DNA from: Paralithodes platypus
Taxonomy: Eukaryota > Arthropoda > Malacostraca > Decapoda > Lithodidae
Direction of reading: 5' to 3'
Assembly (NCBI GenBank): GCA_032716605.1
Contig: CM064512.1
Coordinates: 30,772,038 to 30,836,037 of the forward strand
DNA length: 64,000 nt
Shown here: one piece after another, positions 22,820 through 35,157 of the stretch
Numbering within the stretch: position 1 is the stretch's first letter
Layout of the letters: every line of letters starts with the position of its first letter
The notes under the pieces: generated by a model
Databases searched by the model: none
The model's input: the letters and a program-made list of their open reading frames with translations, nothing else
Told to the model about the DNA's origin: nothing
Program-made: the position numbers and the translations under genes

Positions 22820-24610
22820 TGTTACGCTGGCCAGCTTGCCAGAATGCACTTGTAACTCGCTAGCGCTCGCCAGGGCAGTGAAATGGGCTACAATAATCGT
22901 AGAACGATGTTCTTTCTTTCATAGAGTTCATGTTGTCACAGACAGATCAGTGGTGGTCTTTTTTCTTGTCTGTGACACTTGGAAGTATTTTATATCATTG
23001 ATAGAATATAAGATGCATTGTGTGAAGTTGTAAGGAGAAAGAGAGCGAGCAGTGAGGTGGTAATATGTGCGTGTGTATGTACGTGTGCCTCCCCTCGCTC
23101 GGAGGAGTTTCCCACGCTCCTGATTGGCCGGCGGGCCTGCCGCATCATATGACGCCTGCTCCTCATGACTTAGTCGTCTGTGATTGGGTGCTGCTGCCTT
23201 TGTTAGTGCTGGGGGGGCTCCTGCCTGCGTTTCTCCTGCAGAGCTTGGCACATCGTGCTTGGTCCTACATGTCCTTTGCAATCTGTCCCCCCATCTAACC
23301 CCCTGTACTACTATCTCTCTCTCTGAACTTCTTCTTTTTCATACTTCCATCTTTATTCAATTACTTATCCCTTCTGGTTCAGCATACAACTTCCATAGTC
23401 GGCCAGTCGTATTACCAGCACCAGCTCTCACATTTATGTTTGCACTAGCTTTAGGGATTAGTAGAGTCATAGTCATATGGTAGCCTAGTGTTGGGGTGCT
23501 TCTAATTATTGAGCTGTTCTTTCTTATTATTTAATGCTAGACAGTGGAAGGTATCTTTGGTCGTTGTCTGAGTTATGTATGTGGCAAGTCAGAGCCTGTA
23601 CAACATCGACAAAGCTAGCTAGCCTGTAACCCTTGTGCATATTTTCCTTTGCGAGTGTAGCAGTATACAGGTGAAGGGCTTTTGCCTACACTTACCTGTA
23701 GGCTTGCTACCTCATTTTGTTGACCTTTGTGGAGCACCAGGGTAAGACCAGATACTTGAGATCTGGACCTACCAAGAGAGCCTCCAAGTCACTTAACGTA
23801 ACATAAGTGAAATCTGTTCAAGGGGAGACCGTAGGTTACGAGCATGCTTGCGCTCTGCCTAGTTTCCTAGTACCTTTTTATGCTACTGCTAGACTTTATT
23901 AGTGAGAAAGACAGCATTGTGTTTATTAACTTTAATTGTGTATGCTTTAGGAATTATTCACGCCTTATTTTAGCCTAGGTTGATGCATAGTGCACAACCC
24001 AGTTTGGCTGTTACGTTGGCTAAGGAAGTACTGTTTTGAGTGGCGATTATTAGTGCTGTCACAGAGTTGTTGCACTCCCTTGTTATATATATGTATCCTA
24101 CTTTTTGGTGTATTTAAGATACACGCTTTGGTGTCCTGCCCCTGCTTTATTTCTGTTCTATATTAACGAGCATCCTACAGCATCAGACGTTTTCAGAAGA
24201 TTGTTTATCTGATTGCTGTAGGACTAGACTTCCAGTGCTTTCATAGAGCATTGTAGAGTTTAGTGTTGAGTACAGACTCACACTAAAGTTAACGTAAGCA
24301 TATACTCCTTTATTAAATCTTGTTATAGTTTATTCGAGCATTGTTATTACTTAAGAGCATTTTATTAACGTAAAGTACTCCTGTTGTGAGTAGGCTTTGC
24401 CGTCATCGGAAAGCCTTTGTAGAAGTGCACTAAAACCCAGTTAATTGATACCACGTTATCCAGTAGATTAACTCTGGAGGGTTTTAAGTGTTTTGTTCAC
24501 CGGCGTAATAGTTCGAGGGTTTGGAATTAGCGTACCGTTGTTACAGATATAGCCTATCATCTAGTCCATTCTTACGTGCCCTTGTATATTTCGTAGTGCC
24601 GGTCGTAACA
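22820..24610 (+). repeat. 3' LTR (about 1.79 kb)
   Basis: TGTTAC...GTAACA ends; near-identical to the 5' LTR apart from scattered substitutions and a few small indels, and not interrupted. It gives the reference for the LINE insertion in the 5' LTR. A diverged solo LTR of a related family is at 54,063-55,856. Confidence 0.88.
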
Positions 24611-24957
24611 GCTTCATCCGCGAATATAGCAGGAAGAACGTAGTCAAAGTCTTTCTCTGCCAGAAGCAATTTGGCAGCATCCACATTATTACGTGTGGAC
24701 ACAGTAAAGGTTTCAGCAGTTTGCTGAGTTAGCTTCAGCTTACGACCACCACCTCCTTGCCATGCGCAGGTAGATATAATTTGGCAGGCCTTCTCCAGCC
24801 TAGTGAAACTTGTACAGTCTGCTGTCCAAGGCTGTCTGGATTCGGCGCGCAGATGGATACCAAAATTCACTAAATTGACCTTGAAATATGACCTTTTGAC
24901 CTTGAAGATGACCCCAGGTGGTGTTGAAAATGTCGCTAGTGAACTCGCCGTCCTCAA
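24611..24957 (-). pseudogene. P-element-like transposase, upstream part
   Basis: Minus-strand frame with KLKLTQQTAETFTVSTRNNV, AKLLLAEKDFDYVLPAIF and ADEA, running into the GCTT duplication. It continues at 10,950 with LEKFFGQARQR. The string resembles the segment of P-type transposases before the LE-x-FFG motif. Beyond about 24,780 I do not recognise the protein. The LTR element inserted into this gene, so the P-like element is older. Confidence 0.6.
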
Positions 24958-25850
24958 AAACTCCTATTTGGACCCCGAGATTGTGTGTCTAGCCCTTCTA
25001 GAAGTCATTTTAGCCCAGGACTCAATTTAATCTTTCATACTCAAGTTACAAACACCGAGCATGGGAGGTTTCAGTCCTTCTTTAAAGGAGTCTATGGCTT
25101 GGGTACACACATGTACGTGCTAGAAGGTGTTTGTACTTGAGTGTATGTGTACATACAGGAATGTGTTCATTATTGTTTACCAAGCTTGAGTGTGTCGTTA
25201 ACTGCTCCTAAACTATCTCCATTATGTATTATTTTTGCCAAGCTTGATTATTTCCTTAACTCTCATTAAGACTGCCACATGTGTTTGTAATATTTCATTA
25301 ATCGATTTTAGGAGTAGAGTTGGTTGTTGGATAGAACATAATAATTATTGTCTAGTGTGTGTAGTAATATTTCACAATTCTCACATTTCCGCTCCCTTGC
25401 CTCACCTCTTTAGCTGCTCGTGCTTCCTTCTAGTCTTTTATTTACCCATCTCTCTAAAAAAAGAAAAAAAAATGCCTTTCAGTTCACTTCAGATCCAAAA
25501 ATTGTGGTGCGTTCAACATTCCGCTTCACCTTTTGTAACGAGATTTACATAGATTTACATATATACACTGGCCACACAGATCTTACGATCCCTGCGAGGT
25601 GGCCAGGACTTAATCCTAATAGAGATAGCAACCCTAAGAGAAAGTTAAAGGAAAGGATAGCAAAGATGAAGGCTCTCTCCCCACCCTCCGCTCCCTCCGG
25701 CAACCTCCGGCAATGTGCCGTACATGAAAATAGTTAGAAGTGAATAACCTTGCAGGGCTTGGAAATCGCCTGAAGGAATTTATAGTATAGTTAGAAATGG
25801 AAAGGAAAAGGCATGCACACCTTCACTTTTTTTGTTTTTTTATTATTTAT
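24958..25850. other. Unassigned flank
   Basis: No recognisable protein or RNA. Possibly the 5' part or flank of the P-like element. Short open frames lack motifs. Confidence 0.35.
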
Positions 25851-25948
25851 ATACATACAGTATTATACACATATATATACATATACACATATACACACAT
25901 TACATATACATACATATATACATACATACATACATACACACACACATA
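25851..25948. repeat. TA/CA/TACA microsatellite
   Basis: Compound simple repeat of TATA, ACAT, (ATAC)n and (CA)n units. Confidence 0.85.
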
Positions 25949-25949
25949 A

Positions 25950-26415
25950 ACAAAAAATGTTTTTTCTGCTCTCTTCAACTGAAAACGTTTTCATTTCCAC
26001 CAGGTTCTCTTATCAGTGATCAGCTTCTACTGCAGACCAACTTTTCTGTGATATGTGTCTAACCTTTTTTTAAATGTGTATATCGAGTCACTGTCAATAA
26101 CTTCATTAGGGAGCTTATTCCACTCATTAATAATACTGTGGGTGAAGACATTTTTAGTTATGTCTAGGTTCGCTTTCCTGCCTGTTAGTTTTAATTTGTT
26201 TCCTCTTGTGGAACCTTCTTTGGCTATCTTAAATAGATTATTAGAATTTACGTTACTAAAGCCTTTTAGTATCTTAAAACACTATCAGCTGTCCCCTTAT
26301 TTTCCGTTTCTTAAGCGAAAACAGGTCGAGTTCTCTTAATCTCTCATTGTATGGTTTATTTCTAAGGGAAGGGATTAACTTTGTTGCTCTACGCTGAACG
26401 GATTCTAGTTTCTCT
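25950..26415 (-). pseudogene. CR1-like LINE RT C-terminal fragment
   Basis: The minus strand reads [40 protein letters not shown], then [21 protein letters not shown] and NEWNKLPNEV: the C-terminal end of a CR1-type RT, a different subfamily from the copy at 432-2192. The 5' side is replaced by an (AG)n/(CATAG)n microsatellite, so the fragment is only about 0.45 kb. Confidence 0.75.
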
Positions 26416-26425
26416 ATGTTTTTTA

Positions 26426-26428
<3 letters not shown>

Positions 26429-26461
<33 letters not shown>

Positions 26462-26486
26462 ATAGCATAGCATAGCATAGCATAGC
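26429..26486. repeat. (AG)n followed by (CATAG)n microsatellite
   Basis: About 16 AG units then five CATAG units, abutting the CR1 fragment. Confidence 0.9.
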
Positions 26487-26639
26487 AGAGGGTAGGGGAG
26501 ACTCGATTGTTTTATAAAGTAAACAGAAATATTCAACCAGTTAAAATTTCACCCCTTTGGAGAATAGGCAGCTTCATGGAGTGGATGATTGTTTTTTTTT
26601 GGTTTACCTTTTATTCATTGTAGTAACGGTTTCAATAAG

Positions 26640-27773
26640 ATGCCGTAATATTCCTTATATTTTGGCAAACACAAAAATAATATTGATCAGGAAGTCTTCC
26701 CTTCTTGGTGGAAGTTTGGTCTCATTCAACCTGCCCCAAAGAAGGGTGACCGCTCGTAACCTTCCAACTATCGTCCAATTGCTCTCATCTCTTGTATCTC
26801 TAGTGATTTTAAAACTATTCTTGCTTCCAAATTTCTTAAGCATTTTTCTTCTTATAATCTACTCTCAGATGGCCAGTATGACTTCCTTAAGGGTCCCTCT
26901 ACTGGTGATCTTCTTTCATATCTTACTAACTCTTGGTCATCCTCCTTTCGGGACTTCGGTGAGACTTTTTCTATTGCACTGGACATATCGAAGGCCTTTG
27001 ATAGAATCTGCCACAAATCTTTAATTTCTAAACTACCCTCCTTCGGTATCTATCCCTCCACCTGTGCCTTTGTCTCTAATTTCCTTTTCGGACATTCCAT
27101 AGCTGCGGCTATGGATGGCCATCGCTCACTTCCTCATCCTATCAACTCCCATGCTCTCTCCCATTATCTGTCTAATTTTCATAAATTATCTTCTCAACTG
27201 TACCTCAGTCCCATCCATTCATACGCAGATGACTCCACCTTGCTAAGGCAGCCTCCCAAAAGCTGGGTGTGCTGAACCACCTCAAGGGGTGCTTTACCTC
27301 TGCACAGCTTCTTGCTCTGTACAGGGGCACAGTGCGTCCTTGTATTGAGTTTTGTTCACATGTGTGGGGAGGATCCTCTCACACCGCACTCCTAGACAAA
27401 GTAGAACGGAAAGCCTTCCGTATCATTAACTCCCATCCACTCACCAAATATCTACAATCTCTCTATCTTCACCGCAATGTTGCATCCATCTCGCTATTCT
27501 ATCGCTACTACAATAATCAATGTTCCTTAGAGCTCTTCCAGTGTATACCACCTCCTCTATGTAGGGTACGTAGTACCCGTCTTGCAACTCAACCCCACCC
27601 CTACTCTATGCAACTCTCCAACCAAAGAGTGAAATGTTATTCTCAGTCTTTCTTCTATTCAACAGCTGAGCTCTGGAACTATCTCCCAGAATCAGTCTTT
27701 CCCTCTTATTATGACTAAAATTGCTTCAAACTCTGTGTGTCCAGGCATTTTGGCTCGAACGTCCCTTGATTTT
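26640..27773 (+). pseudogene. Jockey/CR1-group LINE RT with internal deletion ('LINE-C')
   Basis: RT motifs in several frames: WWKFGLIQPAPKKGD, NYRPIALIS, SDGQYDF, ALDISKAFDRICHKSL, IFINYLL and SYADDST. The frame then jumps from ADDSTL straight to QKLGVLNHLKG and LLALYRGTVRPCIEFCSHVW, so about 100 codons of the thumb region are missing near 27,250. The tail (TAELWNYLPESVFPSYY) runs to about 27,773 through a stop at 27,714. Distantly related to LINE-A. Frameshifts near 27,140 and 27,220. Non-functional. Confidence 0.75.
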
Positions 27774-28574
27774 GGCCCTGTCACTCTTTCAACTTTGGGG
27801 GTGGCACTCGATACAGGTAATTCTGCCTTTTGTCACCCTCACTCACAGAAGATCCCCAATTTGCCTAGCTCCTTGACGTGGTGTGGGGCTTACGAGTTGG
27901 CAGTTGGGGCGGTAGGGGTTATTCGTCCACTCAATCTGCCAACTCTAACTAATTTTGCTAGGCTCTTTCCTTCTCTTACTGTATGTTTTCCATTTCTCAG
28001 TTCTTCTGCAATCCTCTGGGGAAGCCAACTAGGGGGTTGATTTCCTCCCCTGCAACTTTAGGTGACTCAACCCTCCCATCTCTTCTGGTTGCTTGACCTG
28101 TTCTCTTCCTCCCTTTCTCGTTTATTGCTTCAGGAGGTTCTAGTTTTCCTCGGGGTTTCGCTGCGGCGTTTATGACCTCTGCTAAGTTGGCGGAGTTTCA
28201 CTTGGTGACAGGTGCCGCCGGCGAGGGCCCGAAAAGCTTGCTGTTTAGGGCTGTGTGTGCTGGGGTTGCCTCAGGGTTGCTGACTCCTTTCTATCTTCAG
28301 TGTATGTGACGGGTAACGACGCCGGCTCCATCCTTTATGGGTCAAAACAGATTGAGGACAAATATGCGTTTATTCACGTATGTCGGGTTGACAATGTTCC
28401 CAGCTCGAAGCCGGGGCCTTTCTCATGCAAATGGCCATATTCTGGTTTTCCTGGCCCTGCGGAGGTCTCAACCTTTCATTGCTAGGTGGCACCTAGCAAC
28501 CGCAGCATCTTCTTTACATGCCATTCTTGTTTTATGTCTTATGGTCATCTCTTTCTGTAATTTTGAATGCGCTC
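27774..28574 (+). other. Presumed 5' UTR of the I/Nimb LINE and junction with LINE-C
   Basis: No convincing protein. The border between the end of LINE-C and the start of the next LINE lies somewhere here; I cannot place it. Confidence 0.35.
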
Positions 28575-30599
28575 ATGGCTGACGATACTGACCATACTGA
28601 CACGGCAATCGTTTTGGACTTACCGGTAACCGACTCTGGCGATCCCCCGGCTTCTTCTAATGACCTTGCCTCTCAAAGTTCTACAATAGTTACAATGGCA
28701 CCTTCTGCAGTGCCTATTCAGCAAAATTCGGTAACCGACTCTGGCAATCCCACGGCTTCTTCTAATGACCTTCCCTCGCAAAGTTCTACAGTAGTTTACC
28801 TGGCACCTTATGAAGTGCCTATTGAGCAAAATTATTCTAAAAGAGGCAAAGGGGACACTATCTACCTGTAAAATGTTCCCCCCGAATTATCCTATGACTC
28901 CCTGCATAAAACGTTTTAGTCCTTTGGTGTAGTAACCCGTATCAGAATTCGTTTTGTAGACGATTGTGGGTCTGTCAACAGATGCTACATATCCTTTTTG
29001 GAGGAGGAGTCTGCTGCTGCTGCCTACGATGCTGCCCCGAATCTACTACCCGCTGGCTGATGCGGTTCAAAATCATTGCAGCGTTATGTTAATATTAAGG
29101 ATAGTGACTCCGATTATGTGCCAAATGTATTTGACGGGTTTGATAACATTCCAGACCTACAGCGACCTACTCCTCTATCTAAATGGTATGTAGCGTATTA
29201 CAACGATGGAGAAAGTAATTATATTAAGGCACATCAGTATTTGTAGAGGCAAGTCAGTGTCATCCCAAAGGAACATCTTAAAAAGTATGGAAAGGGTGTA
29301 TTAATCTACGCTAACAACCCAGTTCAGGCTAAAAGCTATCTCATCTGCCTTGTTCTTCTACTGGTATGTTTAAGTCAATCCAGGCCCACAAGTCCTTTAA
29401 CTTTACAAAAGGGATTGTGTTTAGTGAGGACCTGCATGCCTTCACTGAAGAAACCATTTTATCTATGTGTCCCGAGTCAGTGTCCTCTGCCCGGAAGTTG
29501 AAGGGCAAGACTGTATTACTTTTATATTTTGGGTCTTACTTACCTGATTCTGTTGATATTGCGCCACTCACCCTGCAAGTTAAGAAATTTCATGATCGAC
29601 CTATGCAGTGCTACAAATGTTTTGAGTATGGGCACCTTAAGAAATACTTCACAAACGAAATCCGTTGCGGCTGTTGATCAGCATTAAGCAATAATGAGGC
29701 TTCTGAATGTGAATCAAATGAGTACTACTACCACTGTCAGGGTGGCCACTCTCCCTCTTCCTGGCATTGTGATGTGTATAAACTAGAGGTAGACATAGTC
29801 GTTCTGGCAAATACACAGCATATTAGTTTTGGTGCTGCTAGACGGGAGTTGCCTGGTACGCGTTCATACGCTTCAACAGTTGCATCATCTGCGCCAGTTA
29901 CCCTCTCTAAAGTGACAGGCCAAGACAAAGTCACTAGTGTCCCTATCATCTTACAGCAGCAGCGACAGGTGCAGAGTTCGGGGAGTGAGGCTATTCCTCC
30001 TCAAGCCTCTGTTCGTCGCAAACAACATGCCCATTCAAGTCCTGAAAAGCATCCTTCCCTCCCAAAGAAAGATAGGACACATCATCATGGTGGTCGTATG
30101 CTTCCCGGCTCTTCGCCAAAGGGGAGGAACGGCCCTTCATCTTTGGATGTGAGGGGTGCCACAGGTTCATCTGGAGGTAGCGTTCATTCCTCCCCCAGGT
30201 CTTCCTCCTTCTCTGGGAAGAGTAATTCATCGGAAACTAGAGTAGAAGCGCCAACAACAAAGATTGATAAGATCACGGTCTTACAGGTAAAAAAGTAAAT
30301 ACCAGCTGCTCCAATCTCCACCAAGGCATTCTTCACAGGAATGCTCTAAGAAGCGGCCCAACTCTGAGGATAGCTCTTTGCTAGTTACGAGGGTTCCCAC
30401 TCACAAGGGAGGAACCTCTCCAGCTCTGGTTAAGACTTATCTGAAGAGGCGGCGTGCCGACTCACTTGGCAGGCTTTCTCGAAAACATTTTGAAAAGGAG
30501 TCTCTACTGCAAACCTCTGATATTAATGCATCCCCTCCTAAAGGGGATGATAGTTTAGCCGACGACAATAATGCCAAAAATTCTACAATGGAATTGTAG
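28575..30599 (+). pseudogene. I/Nimb LINE ORF1: RRM-like domain and CCHC knuckles
   Basis: ATG 28,575 (MADDTDHTD). A low-complexity N-terminus contains a 35-residue tandem duplication (VTDSGDPPASSNDL / VTDSGNPTASSNDL, period 105 bp, 28,626 and 28,731). Next is an RRM-like fold with RNP2-like DTIYL-x-NVPPEL and RNP1-like RCYISF, then zinc knuckles (QCYKCFEYGHLKKY-F; later YYYHCQGGHSPSSWHC), then a serine/basic C-terminus. Stops at 28,869 and 28,917 and later frameshifts (about 29,050, 29,230, 29,670, 30,296) break it. ORF1 would bind the element's RNA. Its end overlaps the ORF2 start by 29 bp. Confidence 0.7.
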
Positions 30600-33500
30600 G
30601 GGTATCCGTGCAAATAGTGAGGAAGTTTCGGTTTTAAAGAATCTTTATGACTGGGATGTCCTCTGTTTGCTGGAAACCAAATTGAATTCTTTTCATTTCA
30701 ACCCAGGTCTAAATTATGTATTTTACGGTTCTCCTCCCCCTCTGGGCCTTCGTGCCAAAGGCGGGACTTCGATTATTGTGAAAAGGAGTGTTCATCATTT
30801 CTCAGTCCCCCTGCAAACTGATTTGCAGGCATGTGCAGTAAGAGTCTTATTCGACAAAATGTATACCTTTTGTTCTCTCTACCTCCCTCCTGGGGAGGCC
30901 ATTAACTTACGAGCCCTACAGTCCCTTGTGAACCTGCTTGATCCACCTTTTTTGCTGTTGGACGAGTTTAACGCCCATAACCAGTTATGGGGTGGTTCCG
31001 TATGCAATGAGCGTGGGTTTCAGATTGAAGCTATACTTCTGCAAAACAACTTATCATTGCTCAATCATGGGTCCCCTACTCACCACACTTTACATCTTCA
31101 CAGTTATTCTGCCATTGATCTTAGTATCTGCACCTCTGATATTTTACTCTCCTTCCAATGGTCGGTTTCTCAGTCATTGCATGGAAGTGACCACTTTCCT
31201 ATCATCATAGAAACTCTTAGTGGTCTTCCTCCAACTGCTCCTCCTAGAGCAGTTGAGCGTGCAGACTGGAATGTATACTCTGAATTATTCTCGGGGACTC
31301 CAGATCTTAGTTCCTTTGACACACACATAGTAGCATATGAGTACCTTGTAGATTTAATTCAGAACAGTGCGCTGATTTCTCTCCCGCGGTCGACTGGAAC
31401 TCCTTCGAGGCCTGTGGTTCCGTGGTGGGATAATACGTGTACTGCTTTGAGATGTGTCACACGCTCTTGCTACAGGAGATATAAGAACAATGCGACTCAG
31501 GTAAACTATGTTATATACCGGAGAGCTCAGGCTAAGAAACGAAGGTATTTTAGGAGAGCTAAACTGACTTCATGGCAGAATTATACCGGATCTGTGACAT
31601 GTAGGACTCCTATCAATAAAGTATGGGCTAAGATCAGGAAGATTTTGGGGAAATTGTTCCTAGTAATTTCCTTGCCTTCAAGTGGGTGATACTATATCAT
31701 CAGATCCTGTCATTGTCTCTATTATTCTTGTTCGCCATTTTGCTGAAGTCTCAGTTTCATTTGGGCGTGCTCAGGTCCCTCCCATCAGTGTTACTGGCAG
31801 AGAATTCGGAGGTTTATAATGCACCTTTCACCATGCAGGAGCTCATTGATGCTCCGAGTAATGCCGGCTCCTCTGCCCCGGGAGAGGATGGCGTGCATTA
31901 TGACATTGATCAGACATCTCCCAGAAGCTTTTCTATTTTTGTTGTTGTGTATTATCAATGAAATCTGGAGTACGTCACTATTGCCGGAGAGTTGGAGAGT
32001 GTCTTTAATCTTTCCCATCCTAAAGCCTGGGAAAGATGCGAAATTGGCTTCCAACCCATTCCGACCCATTGCTCTAACCAGTTGTTTATGTAAATTGTTT
32101 GAGAAAATGCTAAACCAAAGGTTGGTATGGTGGTTGGACACTGGTAATCACATTTCCCCGGTTCAGTTCGGCTTCCGTAAAAACAAATCTACTCTTGATC
32201 CTCTCTTGCGTATCACAACCGATATCCAAAATGCATTTATTACAAAGAATCATACACTTGGTGTTTTCTTTGACTTGCAAAAGGCGTATGACACAACGTG
32301 GAGATTTGGTATAGTGCAAGAAATGCGTAAGCTAGGCCTGACCGGGAAAATGCTGTTGTTTATCCAGAGTTTCCTACGCACTCGCTATATCAGCGTTAGG
32401 GTCGGGAATTGTCTTTCTGATAAACTGATGCAGCGTGAAGGGGTTCCTCAGGGGAGTGCGCTAAGTGTTTTTTGTTTCATAATGGCTGTAAACAGTGTTG
32501 TGGCGAGGGTTTCTAGGGAACCATTGGTGCAAAGTTCGTTGTTTGTAGATGACTATGCGATATATTGTTCAGCGGCTGATCCCGATATGGCTAGACGACA
32601 CTTGCAGTAAGCCATCGATTTGGCAGTCCAGTGGGCGAATGAGTGGGGTTTCACTTTTTCCCCTCAGAAGACTGTGGCAATAAAGTTTTCTAGGAAAAAA
32701 ACTTCAGTTGTACCGCACCTTCTTCTTAATGGTAATATTTTACCGTATGAAAGTTCAGTAAAATTCCTAGGGCTCACTTTGGATAGCGGTCTTACTTGGA
32801 AGGAACATATTCTTGATCTTAAGGCGCGTGTAATGCGGTCCTTGGACATCCTGAAAGTGCTTAGTAATAAGTCCTGGGGTGCAGACTGTTCATCTCTCCT
32901 CAGGATTTATGATGCTGTGTGCCGATCTAAATTGGAGTATGGCTGTCAGATATACTCTTCAGCAAGCAAGTCTATCTTAAAGTTGTTGGACCCGGTACAC
33001 AACTCAGCCATGAGAATATGCACAGGTGCTTTCCGTACATCGCCTGCAGAAAGCATGTATGTTGTGGCAGGGGAATTGCCTCTGGATCTCCGTAGGGAAG
33101 AGCTTGGATTACGTTTAATGTTTAGAGTTCGTAGTTCCCCTGATAACCCTGCTTATCGCTCAGTCACCGATAGCCGTTTCTTTCAACGGTATACGGCACG
33201 TAAAAGCTTCCCCAAGCCTCTCCAGATACGCATGAGGGAAGTGTTGAATGACTCTCATTCGAACTCCGTTTTAATAAGAGAGGTAAAGTTCCCCTCGTTT
33301 GCCCCGTGGGTTCTCCCCTCTCCATCAGTATGCATTCTTCCCTTTTACAAGGCGAAATTATCTCCAGCTGCAGCAAAGGCCATGTTTCTGGATCACTCCC
33401 AAGTCCATAAATCTACTTCATCATTGTACACTGATGGGTCGAAAATGGCATCAGGTGTGGGTTGTGCAGTGGTTTTTAAGGACACCACTCGCCTTGCTCG

Positions 33501-34218
33501 TTTGCCTGGGGTTGCCTCTGTCTTTACTGCGGAGGCGTATGCTATTATCCAAGCTTTGAAAGTGGCACGCGACTCCACTGGAACGGATTTCACTATTTAC
33601 ACTGATTCACAGAGTGTTCTTTCTGCCATTCAAGTTTACTCTCCTGTTCACCCATTGGTTCAGGACAGCCAGGCATGGCTTTATCGCTTAGCATCTCGGC
33701 ACAAAATGATTAATTTCTGTTGGGTCCCAGCTCATGTGGGGATCCAGGGCAATGAGGAGGCTGACACAGCAGCAAAAGAGGCCGTACTAGAGTGTGAGGG
33801 CCGGTTCTCGATCCCCTCTGAGGATTTGAAATGCAGTATCCGGTCGCTGATTCGGGAGAGGTAGTTTTCCCTCACTAGCACAAACCAAAAACTTAAAGCC
33901 ATTCATCCTTCTGTGAAGGTTTGGGACTTATCACCCGTTCACTTAGGTAAACGTACACAAGTCGTTCTCACAAGGTTGCGTATTGGTCACACATATATGA
34001 CGCACAAATACATATTACATAATGATCGCCCACCGCTGTGTGCTGTGTGTGATGAGGTACTGTCTGTAAGGCACATTCTAACCTCTTGTTGTAATTACTC
34101 ATTTCCCAGGTGCTCTGTAGGTTTTAATTTCCTTTCCCTGTCTGACATTCTTGGCCAATATGCAGATATGTTTAAACTTCGATCGTATTTATTGGATTGC
34201 GGTATTTTTTATATTTAA
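30571..34218 (+). pseudogene. I/Nimb LINE ORF2: APE-RT-RNase H
   Basis: ATG 30,571. APE: LQWNCRGIRAN, LETKL, LLLDEFNAHNQLWGG, IDLSICTSD and GSDHFPI. RT: PILKPGKD, FRPIALTS, QFGFRKNKST, FFDLQKAYDTTW, EGVPQGSALS, VDDYAIY and FLGLTL. RNase H: YTDGSKM, AEAYAIIQAL, YTDSQSVLSAI and WVPAHVGIQGNEEAD. A zinc-like tail is CAVCDEVLSVRHILTSC. Almost all is in one frame; it is lost at about 31,640-31,820 and interrupted by TAA at 32,608 and TAG at 33,862 (tryptophan expected). The APE GDFN box reads DEFN, so the catalytic aspartate is glutamate. Confidence 0.85.
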
Positions 34219-34408
34219 TTATCCAGTGATTTTTACTTTTGAAATTCCTTTATTGATATTTTATCCGTTTAATGTACCGCTACTTGATGCGCTTTAAATT
34301 TTGAATTTCCTGTGATCTTTTAATTTTTTATATGTAGCGCTGAATGATCTCTACAGGTCCCAGTGCTTGGCCTTTGTGCCTAAATCTTATCAATTCAATT
34401 CAATTCAC

Positions 34409-34720
34409 TCGCATAAAAAACTAAACATATTCAATTATTTATATACGTGTACTGTATATATATACATATTGTTACGGACTAGGGTTCAAACCCACAACAG
34501 CATGAATAAATGATTAACTCCAATGAAAAGGCAACACAACTGTTATAACCGTAGTACTATTAGAATGGAAGTTAACCACCCAAAACTAGACTGCAAGGGT
34601 AATATTATCCTCCAGCGAAACCCTATTACTATACAAAAAGTCAATCAGAATCATATCATTGATATTATTAAGTTTTCTTTATATGTCAGTGGAATAACTT
34701 ATGCTTTCATAAATCCTTTT
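34409..34720. other. Unassigned AT-rich flank
   Basis: No gene or repeat recognised between the I/Nimb LINE end and the outer border of the inverted duplication. Confidence 0.35.
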
Positions 34721-35157
34721 AATATGACGTGTGTGTGTGTGTATGTGTGGAATGCGTTTTGTCATGCACACCTACACCTACTTACAAGCATTGCTGTTCT
34801 ACATTTCAACTAGTCATCCTTATTCAGAGGATAACTGTCGTAGCGAATCATCCTTTTCTCTATGAGTATTATGATGCATTTTAACAATTTATGTGGGCTA
34901 TAATTAGACGGTTCTATAAAGCTTAAGAAGATTATGTGGGAATCACCAGGGTATTAACCATATCGGATATCTCATTGACTTTAATATACCAGCAACATCG
35001 ACTAAGAATAGCCAGAATTAACTGTCATAACACATCATCATTCTTCTGGAGTTAGGGAGTGGCACTACAATTGACAATATTATTATTGAACACAGAACTT
35101 CCCATTACTCTGCTATGGCATAACTACATTATAGTGTCGTATCAGTATATATCAACT

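Larger units (their letters stand above)
10955..24610 (+). mobile_element. Gmr1-like Ty3/gypsy LTR retrotransposon (INT before RT)
   Basis: Complete outline: LTRs starting TGTTAC and ending GTAACA (10,955-16,581 with a nested LINE, and 22,820-24,610), a 4-bp TSD GCTT (10,951-10,954 and 24,611-24,614), a primer-binding site just after the 5' LTR and a G-rich tract just before the 3' LTR. Internal order is gag, protease, integrase, RT, RNase H. Integrase upstream of RT is the Ty1/copia order but the RT and RNase H are Ty3/gypsy type; this combination defines the Gmr1 clade. Coding regions carry a few stops and frameshifts, and LINE-A copies sit in the 5' LTR and after gag. Not active now. Confidence 0.88.
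28575..34408 (+). mobile_element. I/Nimb-type LINE, near complete
   Basis: Two overlapping ORFs (RRM/zinc-knuckle ORF1; APE-RT-RNase H ORF2), a short 3' UTR and a 3' end made of AATTC repeats (34,390-34,408) instead of poly(A). RNase H after RT places it in the I superclade. At least six stops or frameshifts make it inactive. Nothing else is nested in it. Confidence 0.8.

Noticed and set aside
25235..25740. Overlapping plus-strand open frames near 25.2-25.7 kb
   Set aside because: Low-complexity hydrophobic translations with no conserved motif and no splice or context support.
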